This document shows, one piece after another, positions 1 to 5,057 of a stretch of 5,057 bases of DNA (within the stretch, counting starts at the first letter, position 1; each line of letters opens with the position of its first letter). The notes beneath the pieces are model-generated. The model saw only the letters and a list, made by a program, of their open reading frames with translations, made no database searches and was not told the origin of the DNA. The stretch comes from Alphaproteobacteria bacterium (GTDB lineage Bacteria > Pseudomonadota > Alphaproteobacteria > Sphingomonadales > Rhodothalassiaceae): assembly GCA_003695555.1 (NCBI GenBank), contig RFIU01000030.1:1-5057 (forward strand), given 5' to 3'. Both the position numbers and the translations under genes were made by a program.

Positions 1-194
1 CATTCCGTACAGCGCTCGGCGACCTTCAGATAGCCGGCATACAACCGGCCCCTGCCGCAGCGCGGACAACGCGCCCGCAGGCCGCGGGCGAGCGAGGTGG
101 CGAGCGGCGGACGCTGATCAAGGGCGGCGGCGAACTCCTCCTCGGATCCCCGGCGGATTCCTTCCGGTTCCTCGGATCGGGACTTGCCGCTCAT
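1..194 (-). CDS. DUF983 family protein, N-terminal part (cut by window edge)
   Basis: About 64 residues are visible, starting MSGKSRSEEPEG, and the frame is still open at the left edge. After an acidic, poorly ordered leader of roughly 30 residues comes ARGLRARCPRCGRGRLYAGY at about residues 37-56, followed by LKVAERC. The CPxCGxGxL...C zinc-ribbon-like pattern opening directly after an ARGL helix is the signature start of DUF983 (PF06170); the usual two membrane helices would lie outside the window. The gene begins 10 bases after the coxC stop, and DUF983 genes commonly sit between coxC and surf1 in alphaproteobacteria, so an accessory role in oxidase biogenesis is inferred, not shown. Two tandem ATG codons (195-197 and 192-194) follow an AAGGA at 198-202. 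I chose the second because the first abuts the AAGGA with no spacing, but either may be used. Confidence 0.85.
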   Translation of the reverse strand, partial: MSGKSRSEEPEGIRRGSEEEFAAALDQRPPLATSLARGLRARCPRCGRGRLYAGYLKVAERCTE

Positions 195-204
195 CATTCC
201 TTGC

Positions 205-1020
205 TCAGCCGGCCGCCGGTCCCGCACCCCAGACATAGATGCAGGAGAACAGGAACAGCCAGACGACATCGACGAAGTGCCAGTACCAGGCCGCCGCCTC
301 GAGGCCGAAATGATGCTCGGGCGTGAAGTCGCCCTTGTAGGCGCGGATCAGGCAGACGGCGAGGAAGATCGTGCCGATGATGACATGGAAGCCGTGAAAG
401 CCGGTCGCAAGGAAGAAGGTCGAGCCGTAAATCCCCGAGGTAAGGCCGAAGGCGGCATGCGCGTATTCATAGGCCTGCAGCCCGGTAAAACTCATGCCCA
501 GCAGCACCGTCAGCCACAGCCCCTGGATCAGACCACGGCGGTTGCCTTCCAGCAGCGAGTGGTGTGCCCATGTGACGGTGGTCCCCGAAAGCAGCAGGAT
601 CAGCGTGTTGATGAAGGGCACGTGCCAGGGATCGAAGGTCCGGATGCCTTCGGGCGGCCAGACCCCGCCGATCGATTCGGGCGGGAACAGCGCGGCATTG
701 AAATACGCCCAGAACCACGAGACGAAGAACATCACCTCGGACGCGATGAACAGGATCATGCCATAGCGCAGGCCGATCTCCACGACGGGCGTGTGAAAGC
801 CGGCGCGCGCCTCATGCACGACATCGGTCCACCAGCGATACATGGTGAACAGCAGACCGGCGAGACCGGCAAAGAAGACGTACTGGAAATTCGCCCAGTC
901 GTGCATCCATCCGACTGCGCCGACCGCCAGCACCAGCACCGAAAGCGATCCGACGAGCGGCCAGGGGCTCGGCTCGACGAGATGATACTGATGCTTCATG
1001 CCCTGTTCCTGTGCCACCAT
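205..1020 (-). CDS. coxC: Cytochrome c oxidase subunit III
   Basis: This is the third core subunit of the aa3 oxidase, a seven-helix inner-membrane protein with no redox centre that stabilises the D-pathway side of subunit I. With the start chosen here it has 271 residues, normal for the family. Visible motifs are YHLVEPSPWPL near residue 12, RYGMILFIASEVMFFVSW at 85-102 with the conserved Glu95, TTVTWAHHSLLEG at 147-159, FFLATGFHGFHVIIGT at 202-217 and the C-terminal HFGLEAAAWYWHFVDVVW at 237-254. The frame remains open up to a GTG at 1068 (287 residues), but that leader is polar and non-conserved. ATG 1020 gives about 11 residues before YHL, as in relatives, and follows GAAGGGTGGAAG. ATG 999 (264 residues) has a better-spaced AGGA and is a real alternative. 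It lies 56 bases after ctaG and 10 before the DUF983 gene, in the same operon. Confidence 0.96.
   Translation of the reverse strand: MVAQEQGMKHQYHLVEPSPWPLVGSLSVLVLAVGAVGWMHDWANFQYVFFAGLAGLLFTMYRWWTDVVHEARAGFHTPVVEIGLRYGMILFIASEVMFFVSWFWAYFNAALFPPESIGGVWPPEGIRTFDPWHVPFINTLILLLSGTTVTWAHHSLLEGNRRGLIQGLWLTVLLGMSFTGLQAYEYAHAAFGLTSGIYGSTFFLATGFHGFHVIIGTIFLAVCLIRAYKGDFTPEHHFGLEAAAWYWHFVDVVWLFLFSCIYVWGAGPAAG
1007..1010 (-). promoter_or_regulatory. Possible ribosome binding site for an alternative coxC start (ATG 999)
   Basis: CAGGAACAGGGC precedes ATG 999 and closely resembles CAGGAACGGACC before the ctaB ATG, with the same seven-base spacing after AGGA. This makes ATG 999 (264 residues) a serious rival to ATG 1020 (271 residues), which has GAAGGGTGGAAG upstream. 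Confidence 0.45.
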
Positions 1021-1076
1021 CGATCTTCCACCCTTCGTCTTTCTCGTCTCTTCGCCTGTTTCGTTCACGGCCCCTC

Positions 1077-1739
1077 TCAGCGGCCGGGATTGCCCGTCGG
1101 GGACCCTTGTTCGTTGTCTATCGTGCGCGGGCGCGACTGCGCAAGGGGGCTCGTCTTCGCCGCCGGCGGATCGTCAGGTGCGCGAAAGAATGTGTAGGAG
1201 AGCGTCACCTCGTTCACATCGTCGAGATTGCGATCCTCGGCGATCTCGGGGTCGATGTAATAGGTGACCGGCATCTTCACCCGCTGATGGGGAGCGAGCG
1301 TCTGCTCGTCGAAGCAGAAGCACTGCACCTTGACGAAATAAAGTCCCGCCTTGAACGGTGCGATATTATAGACGGCGCGCCCGGTGATCGGCCGGTCGGA
1401 CAGATTGACCGCCTCGAAGAAGGCGATCCCGGTCTGGCCGATCCTTACCGTCTGGCTGCGCTGGAGCGGCCGGAAACGCCAGGGAAGATTCGGGTCGGTA
1501 CTGGTGTCGAAACGCACCAGCACCTTGCGGTCCAGCACGGTCCGCGCTTGCGATCGCGTGCGCCCGTCCTGGGTCGTTCCGCCGAAGCCGGTAACCTGGC
1601 AGAAAAGACGATAAAGCGGCACCGAATAGGTGACGAGCAGCGTCGATGCGCCGATCAGCACCAGCGAGAGGAGAACCGGCCAAAGCCGCGCCCCTCGGCT
1701 CTGTCCCGTCGTTCGGCTGTCATGTCCGTCTTCGCGCAT
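1077..1739 (-). CDS. ctaG: Cytochrome c oxidase assembly protein CtaG (Cox11 family, CuB copper chaperone)
   Basis: Cox11-type proteins bind Cu(I) on the periplasmic side and pass it to the CuB centre of subunit I. The 220-residue product has a short cytoplasmic N-terminus, one membrane helix (about 19-40, LWPVLLSLVLIGASTLLV) and a periplasmic beta domain. The three copper-related cysteines of the family are present: Cys47 in YRLFCQVTGFGG, and Cys140 and Cys142 in VQCFCFDEQTL. PVTYYIDPEI and VTLSYTFF follow as expected. The frame can be extended six codons to a GTG at 1757, but AAAGG at 1750-1754, inside that extension, is well placed for ATG 1739, so I prefer the shorter form. After SYTFF there is a tail of about 35 residues rich in Pro, Ser and Arg, longer than in many relatives I recall. 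The gene starts 30 bases after the CoxF-like gene and is followed by coxC. Confidence 0.95.
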   Translation of the reverse strand: MREDGHDSRTTGQSRGARLWPVLLSLVLIGASTLLVTYSVPLYRLFCQVTGFGGTTQDGRTRSQARTVLDRKVLVRFDTSTDPNLPWRFRPLQRSQTVRIGQTGIAFFEAVNLSDRPITGRAVYNIAPFKAGLYFVKVQCFCFDEQTLAPHQRVKMPVTYYIDPEIAEDRNLDDVNEVTLSYTFFRAPDDPPAAKTSPLAQSRPRTIDNEQGSPTGNPGR

Positions 1740-1749
1740 TGCTTTGCCG

Positions 1750-1754
1750 CCTTT
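1750..1754 (-). promoter_or_regulatory. Ribosome binding site deciding the ctaG start
   Basis: AAAGG in the transcript, ten bases before ATG 1739, with a further GGCGG closer in. It falls inside the possible six-codon extension to GTG 1757, which itself has no purine-rich site upstream, so the ATG is preferred. Confidence 0.6.
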
Positions 1755-1769
1755 CACTCGTTTCGCAGG

Positions 1770-1958
1770 TCAGGGGGCGAGCCCGCGCAGCTTGGCCAGC
1801 GTCGCGAAGAACACCAGCACGACGAATCCCGCCAGCAGCAGGGCGAGAATGAGGCTGCGATGACGTCTGCGACGATGAAATTCCCGTGGCGCGATGCCGG
1901 CGATGCGTGGCTCGCTGGTCGTCCCATCGGCGCTCGGTCGATCCTGTGTGCCCGTCAT
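1770..1958 (-). CDS. coxF: Small single-helix membrane protein of the cox operon (CoxF-like)
   Basis: A 62-residue protein, MTGTQDRPSADG..., with a polar N-terminal half, a basic cluster HRRRRHR at about 28-34, one strongly hydrophobic helix LILALLLAGFVVLVFFATLA at about 36-55 and a short tail KLRGLAP. The basic cluster before the helix predicts the N-terminus in the cytoplasm. The ATG overlaps the ctaB stop as ATGA (1955-1958), and GGGGAG at 1965-1970 lies six bases upstream, so translation is probably coupled to ctaB. Small one-helix proteins occupy this same slot between ctaB and ctaG in many alphaproteobacterial cox operons and are labelled CoxF or hypothetical. The assignment rests on position and topology, because the sequence is too short and simple for firm homology. 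A role in oxidase assembly is an inference from context; the true function is not evident. Confidence 0.82.
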   Translation of the reverse strand: MTGTQDRPSADGTTSEPRIAGIAPREFHRRRRHRSLILALLLAGFVVLVFFATLAKLRGLAP

Positions 1959-2878
1959 CCGCCGCTCCCCATGGCGAGCATCGCGAGACGCTCGACGGCG
2001 AGCGCCGCGAAGAGCACGAAGAGATAGACGATCGAATAACCGAAGAGCTTCATTTCCGCACCCGCCCGGTCGCGCCATACCGCCCATGCCCGGCGCAGGA
2101 ATTCGATGCCGAGCAGCCCTGCCAGCAGGCCGTTCAGCGGGCCGACGAGCCCGAGCGCCCAGGGCAGCAGTCCGGCAGGGACAAGTGGCAGGGAATAGAG
2201 AAGGATCTGGCGCCGGGTCGCGCGTTCGCCCGCGACATTGGGCAGCATCGGGACGCCGACCGCCTGATAGTCGCCGGCGTATTTCAGCGCCAGGGCCCAG
2301 AAGTGCGGCGGCGTCCACAGGAAGATGATCAGGAAGAGCGCAAGCCCCTCGACCGTCACCCCGCCATGGGCGGCCGCGTAACCGATGAGCGGCGGCAGCG
2401 CGCCGGCCGCCCCACCGATGACGATGTTCTGCGGCGTGCGGCGCTTCAGCCACATGGTATAGACGAGGACATAGAAGCCGATGGTCAGCGCCAGCAGCGC
2501 GCCAGCCGCCCAGTTGACGAGCAGTCCCAGCATCGCGACCGAGGCGACGGCGAGCACCATGCCGAGACCCAGCGCCTCGCCGGGATACAGTCGGCCGGCC
2601 GGGATCGGGCGTTCGGCGGTGCGGCGCATGCGGGCATCGATATCGGCATCGAACCACATATTGAGTGCCCCGGCCGCGCCTGCTCCCATGGCGATGGCGA
2701 CGAGCGCGACGAGGGCGAGCACCGGATCGGGCATCTGCGGCGCACTGACCAGTCCAACGAAGGCGGTGAACAGAACCAGCGACATGACGCGCGGCTTGAG
2801 CAGGGCGAAATAGTCGCCCGGCCCGGCGATCGGCGGCATCAGCACCGATTGCGTCTCGATCGTCGCCTGCCTGCTCAT
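1955..2878 (-). CDS. ctaB: Protoheme IX farnesyltransferase (heme O synthase)
   Basis: This integral membrane enzyme of the UbiA prenyltransferase family transfers a farnesyl group from farnesyl diphosphate to the vinyl group of protoheme IX, giving heme O, the precursor of heme A. The 307-residue length is typical. Family signatures are present: DYFALLKPRVMSLVLFTAFV at 22-41, the Asp-rich prenyl-diphosphate/Mg site NMWFDADIDARM at 73-84 with RTAERPIPAGRL at 86-97, KRRTPQNIVIGGAAGALPPL at 145-164, TPPHFWALALKY at 189-200 and the second Asp region GDYQAVGVPMLPNV at 202-215. Around nine hydrophobic helices are visible. The frame is open to 2956, but the extra residues are Arg/Gly/Pro-rich and unlike the family, whereas ATG 2878 has AGGA seven bases upstream. 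It lies 102 bases after coxA and overlaps the next gene by four bases. Confidence 0.97.
   Translation of the reverse strand: MSRQATIETQSVLMPPIAGPGDYFALLKPRVMSLVLFTAFVGLVSAPQMPDPVLALVALVAIAMGAGAAGALNMWFDADIDARMRRTAERPIPAGRLYPGEALGLGMVLAVASVAMLGLLVNWAAGALLALTIGFYVLVYTMWLKRRTPQNIVIGGAAGALPPLIGYAAAHGGVTVEGLALFLIIFLWTPPHFWALALKYAGDYQAVGVPMLPNVAGERATRRQILLYSLPLVPAGLLPWALGLVGPLNGLLAGLLGIEFLRRAWAVWRDRAGAEMKLFGYSIVYLFVLFAALAVERLAMLAMGSGG
1965..1970 (-). promoter_or_regulatory. Ribosome binding site of the CoxF-like gene, inside the ctaB 3' end
   Basis: GGGGAG in the transcript, six bases before the ATG at 1958. It lies within the last codons of ctaB, and the start codon shares bases with the ctaB TGA, an arrangement typical of translational coupling. 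Confidence 0.7.
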
Positions 2879-2980
2879 GGTCCGTTCCTGTCCTTCTCTC
2901 GAACAAGGGCGAAGCGCAACGGCCGGCCGCCCGCGTGGCGGGGTGCCGCCGGTCACCGCAGTCCGGGTTTCACGTCCGCC
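2879..2980 (-). other. coxA-ctaB intergenic gap with GC-rich dyads
   Basis: A 102-base gap in which no conserved coding sequence is seen, although the ctaB frame stays open through most of it. The segment GGCGG at 2937-2941 is complementary both to CCGCC at 2927-2931 and to CCGCC at 2946-2950, so two mutually exclusive 5-bp hairpins are possible; a third pairing is CCCGC 2930-2934 with GCGGG 2938-2942. No T run follows in the direction of transcription, so it is not a rho-independent terminator. Such dyads are also common by chance at this GC content. Confidence 0.4.
2886..2895 (-). promoter_or_regulatory. Ribosome binding site deciding the ctaB start
   Basis: The transcript reads AAGGACAGGA, with two overlapping purine-rich cores; the nearer AGGA ends seven bases before ATG 2878. 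No comparable site supports the upstream in-frame start at 2956, so this site decides for the 307-residue protein. Confidence 0.8.
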
Positions 2981-4612
2981 CTAGCGGATGCGCGGCAGCA
3001 CCTCGAACTGATGGAAGGGCGGCGGGCTGGGCAGAGTCCATTCCAGCGTCGTCGCGCCTTCGCCCCAGGGGTTGGCTTCCGCCCGGCGTCCGGCGAGCAG
3101 CGTATAGGCGACCACGCCGAGGAAGATCACCACGCCGACGGCGGTCACATAGGCGCCCAGCGAGGAAATGTGGTTCCAGAATGCATAGCCGTCCGCATAG
3201 TCGATATAGCGCCGAGGCATGCCGGCATGGCCCAGGAAATGCTGCGGGAAGAAGATCATGTTGACGCCGATGAAGGTCACCCAGAAGTGCAGCTTGCCGG
3301 CCCATTCCGGATACTGGCGGCCGCTCATCTTGCCGATCCAGTAGTAGAAGGCGGCGAAGATCGCGAACACCGCGCCGAGCGAGAGGACATAGTGGAAGTG
3401 CGCCACGACGTAATAGGTGTCGTGGAAGACGGTATCGACGCCGCCATTGGCCAGCACGACGCCGGTAACGCCGCCGACGGTGAACAGGAAGACGAAACCG
3501 ATCGCCCACAGCATCGGCGTGCGGAATTCGATCGACCCGCCCCACATCGTGGCGATCCAGGAGAAGACCTTGATGCCGGTGGGCACCGCAATGACCATCG
3601 TCGCGGCGGTGAAATAGGCCTTGGTGTCAACGTCGAGGCCGACCGTGAACATGTGGTGCGCCCAGACGATGAAACCGATGAAGCCGATCGCCACCATCGC
3701 ATAGGCCATGCCGAGATAGCCGAAGATCGGCTTCTTCGCAAAGGTCGAGACGACGTGGCTGATGATCCCGAAGCCGGGCAGGATCAGAATATAGACCTCG
3801 GGATGGCCGAAGAACCAGAAGAGATGCTGGAAGAGGATCGGATCGCCGCCGCCGGCCGGGTCGAAGAAGTGGGTGCCGAAATTGCGGTCGAACAGCAGCA
3901 TGGTCAGACCGCCGGCGAGCACGGGAAGCGAAAGCAGCAGCAGGAAGGCCGTCACCAGCACCGCCCAGGCGAACAGCGGCATCTTGTGCATCGTCATGCC
4001 GGGAGCGCGCATGTTGAGAATGGTGGTGATAAAGTTGATCGCACCCATGATCGAGGATGCGCCGGCAATGTGCAGAGAGAGGATCGCCAGATCCATCGCC
4101 GGACCCGGATGACCGGCCGAGGAGGCGAGCGGCGGATAGATCGTCCAGCCGGTCCCGGCACCCAGCCCGCCGGGCGGTCCCTCCATGAACATCGAGAGCA
4201 TCAGCAGCACGATCGAGGGAACCAGCAGCCAGAAGCTGATGTTGTTCATGCGCGGAAAGGCCATGTCCGGCGCCCCGATCATGATCGGCACGAAGAAGTT
4301 GCCGAAGCCGCCAATCAGCGCCGGCATGACGAGGAAGAAGATCATGATCAGACCATGGCCGGTGATCAGCACATTGTAGAGCTGCTGGGCGGCCGCCATG
4401 TCGCCACCGGTCAGCGTGGTCATGAACTGTACGCCGGGCTCGGCGAGCTCGATGCGGATCGCCAGTGACATCAGGAAACCGATGATCCCCATGATGCCGG
4501 CATACCACAGATAGAGAATGCCGATGTCCTTGTGATTGGTCGAAAGCAGCCACCGCCGCCAGCCGGTCGGGGTGTGGTGATGCTCGCCATGGGCTTCAGC
4601 CGCGTGCGCCAT
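2981..4612 (-). CDS. coxA: Cytochrome c oxidase subunit I (aa3 type, heme-copper oxidase type A)
   Basis: This is the catalytic subunit that reduces O2 to water and pumps protons across the inner membrane. The product has 543 residues, a His-rich N-terminus and about twelve hydrophobic helices, opening with WLLSTNHKDIGILYLWYAGI. All key residues are readable: heme a ligands His86 (ITGHGLIM) and His407, heme a3 ligand His405 (VAHFHYVLSLG), CuB ligands His270, His319 and His320, and the cross-linked Tyr274. HPEVY at 270-274 contains the D-channel Glu272 that defines type A1 oxidases. D-channel entry Asp116 (APDMAFPRMNN), K-channel Lys348 (PTGIKVFSW), Mg-site His397-Asp398 and the heme-propionate Arg467-Arg468 (GMPRRY) are also there. 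Numbering is offset by 14-16 from the Rhodobacter sphaeroides protein throughout. The ATG is fixed by AGAGGA eight bases upstream. No residue is missing, so the enzyme should be active. Confidence 0.99.
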   Translation of the reverse strand: MAHAAEAHGEHHHTPTGWRRWLLSTNHKDIGILYLWYAGIMGIIGFLMSLAIRIELAEPGVQFMTTLTGGDMAAAQQLYNVLITGHGLIMIFFLVMPALIGGFGNFFVPIMIGAPDMAFPRMNNISFWLLVPSIVLLMLSMFMEGPPGGLGAGTGWTIYPPLASSAGHPGPAMDLAILSLHIAGASSIMGAINFITTILNMRAPGMTMHKMPLFAWAVLVTAFLLLLSLPVLAGGLTMLLFDRNFGTHFFDPAGGGDPILFQHLFWFFGHPEVYILILPGFGIISHVVSTFAKKPIFGYLGMAYAMVAIGFIGFIVWAHHMFTVGLDVDTKAYFTAATMVIAVPTGIKVFSWIATMWGGSIEFRTPMLWAIGFVFLFTVGGVTGVVLANGGVDTVFHDTYYVVAHFHYVLSLGAVFAIFAAFYYWIGKMSGRQYPEWAGKLHFWVTFIGVNMIFFPQHFLGHAGMPRRYIDYADGYAFWNHISSLGAYVTAVGVVIFLGVVAYTLLAGRRAEANPWGEGATTLEWTLPSPPPFHQFEVLPRIR

Positions 4613-4620
4613 GATGATGA

Positions 4621-4626
4621 TCCTCT
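4621..4626 (-). promoter_or_regulatory. Ribosome binding site of coxA
   Basis: The transcript reads AGAGGA, then an eight-base spacer TCATCATC, then the coxA ATG at 4612. The spacer is part of an ATC triplet run that merges with the start codon. The site fixes the coxA start and lies in the last degenerate copy of the 9-bp repeat. Confidence 0.8.
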
Positions 4627-4657
4627 CTGAACTCTCGAAACTCTCGAAACTCTTGTA
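4622..4657 (-). repeat. Degenerate 9-bp tandem repeat in the coxB-coxA gap
   Basis: On the plus strand ACTCTCGAA occurs twice in a row (4631-4639 and 4640-4648). It is flanked by a 7/9 copy at 4649-4657 and a 6/9 copy at 4622-4630. In the transcript this reads as four GAGAG-containing 9-mers in a row. The copy closest to coxA contains the AGAGGA ribosome binding site, so the repeat and the translation signal are physically merged. It is short enough to be a chance slippage product. Confidence 0.8.
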
Positions 4658-4719
4658 GCGATCCTTGAAGAAACGCCCCTTGGGATGGCCAGGTCTTCCG
4701 GCAGTCAGCGATCAGCCTG

Positions 4720-5057
4720 CTATTGCGCCGCCGCCAGCCGAAGAGCGGGAGCCTCACCCGTCGCCTCGACGGGCGTCGCATCGGCGTATTCTGCCTTCGC
4801 CCGCTCGACCCAGCGCTGGAATTCCTCTTCGCTGACCACCTCGATCGCGATCGGCATGAAGGCGTGCCGGATGCCGCAGATCTCCGAGCACTGGCCATAG
4901 AAGGTGCCCGTTTTTTCGGCCTTGAACCAGGTTTCGTTCAAGCGCCCGGGCACCGCGTCGATCTTGATCCCGAAGGCAGGCACCGCCCAGGAATGAATGA
5001 CGTCGGTGGAGGTCACCTGCACCTTGACCACCTTGCCGACCGGCACCACCAGCCGGG
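4720..5057 (-). CDS. coxB: Cytochrome c oxidase subunit II, C-terminal CuA domain (cut by window edge)
   Basis: The last 111 full codons of subunit II, which receives electrons from cytochrome c at a binuclear CuA centre on the periplasmic face and passes them to heme a. The fragment opens in the cupredoxin domain with RLVVPVGKVVKVQVTSTDV. All CuA ligands are present: His21 (VIHSWAVPAF), then Cys56, Glu58, Cys60, His64 and Met67 in GQCSEICGIRHAFMPI (fragment numbering). GIKIDAVPGRLNETW, between the two ligand groups, is also standard for the family. After the usual VVSEEEFQRWVERAKAEY the protein ends in a 20-residue Ala/Pro/Glu-rich tail that looks non-conserved. The signal peptide and two N-terminal membrane helices would lie beyond the right edge. 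The stop is TAG, 107 bases before coxA, and the gene is evidently the operon member immediately upstream of it. Confidence 0.98.
   Translation of the reverse strand, partial: RLVVPVGKVVKVQVTSTDVIHSWAVPAFGIKIDAVPGRLNETWFKAEKTGTFYGQCSEICGIRHAFMPIAIEVVSEEEFQRWVERAKAEYADATPVEATGEAPALRLAAAQ

Noticed and set aside
184..1197. A 337-codon plus-strand frame opposite coxC
   Set aside because: Charged, low-complexity translation without motifs. It is antisense to coxC, whose family motifs are intact.
1011..2027. A 338-codon plus-strand frame opposite ctaG and the CoxF-like gene
   Set aside because: Spans three minus-strand genes and their junctions with no recognisable domain; shadow of codon bias.
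1959..2906. Long upstream extension of the CoxF-like frame through ctaB, which would give a 378-residue protein
   Set aside because: The extension is an Arg/Ala/Gly-rich out-of-frame reading of ctaB. The short 62-residue form has its own start, ribosome binding site and a clear hydrophobic helix.
2927..2950. Rho-independent terminator after coxA
   Set aside because: Stems are only 5 bp and no T run follows in the direction of transcription; the operon continues directly into ctaB.
2879..2956. N-terminal extension of ctaB to 333 residues
   Set aside because: The 26 extra residues are Gly/Pro/Arg-rich and unlike the family, and the strong ribosome binding site sits just before ATG 2878.
1886..4468. 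An 860-codon open reading frame on the plus strand opposite coxA and ctaB
   Set aside because: Its translation is dominated by Arg, His, Asp, Glu and Gln with no domain pattern, as expected for the mirror of hydrophobic GC-rich genes. The minus strand carries unmistakable coxA and ctaB over the same bases.
4596..4898. 100-codon minus-strand frame containing an EFR repeat
   Set aside because: It is an out-of-frame reading of the coxB end, and the EFR repeat merely reflects the 9-bp DNA repeat. It has no ribosome binding site or family motif.
1..5057. Mobile elements, CRISPR arrays, tRNA or rRNA genes, phage or defence genes
   Set aside because: Nothing of the kind is visible. Nearly all bases are accounted for by collinear oxidase genes, and the gaps are about 107 bases or shorter.

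Overview
The window is one strand-consistent block of an alphaproteobacterial aa3-type cytochrome c oxidase operon, read entirely on the minus strand (from high to low coordinates). The order is coxB (3' end only, cut by the right edge), coxA, ctaB, a 62-residue membrane protein of CoxF type, ctaG, coxC, and the 5' end of a DUF983-family gene (cut by the left edge). This order, the high-GC sequence and the protein character (CtaG/Cox11 copper chaperone, DUF983 after coxC) point to an alphaproteobacterium. Members of the Rhizobiales and Sphingomonadales carry similar clusters, and I cannot settle the order from the sequence alone.

Layout from right to left: 5057-4720 is the C-terminal CuA domain of subunit II. 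A 107-base gap follows (4719-4613), holding a 9-bp tandem repeat that runs into the coxA ribosome binding site. 4612-2981 is subunit I, complete with all heme, CuB and proton-channel residues. A 102-base gap (2979-2879 region) holds GC-rich dyads and the ctaB ribosome binding site. 2878-1955 is heme O synthase. 1958-1770 is the small CoxF-like gene, which overlaps the ctaB stop in an ATGA junction. 1739-1077 is the CuB chaperone CtaG. 1020-205 is subunit III. 194-1 is the start of the DUF983 gene, 10 bases after coxC. No promoter or rho-independent terminator is visible inside the block, so transcription probably starts upstream of coxB, outside the window, and runs on past the left edge.

The genes form one assembly line. 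CoxB, CoxA and CoxC are the three core oxidase subunits in the inner membrane. CtaB makes heme O from protoheme, the precursor of the heme A bound in CoxA. CtaG delivers copper to the CuB site of CoxA. The small CoxF-like and DUF983 proteins are conserved companions of unproven function. The large plus-strand reading frames (one of 860 codons opposite coxA and ctaB) are antisense shadows of GC-rich genes. I see no new biological system here: this is an ordinary core respiratory locus with a few small features worth a second look.
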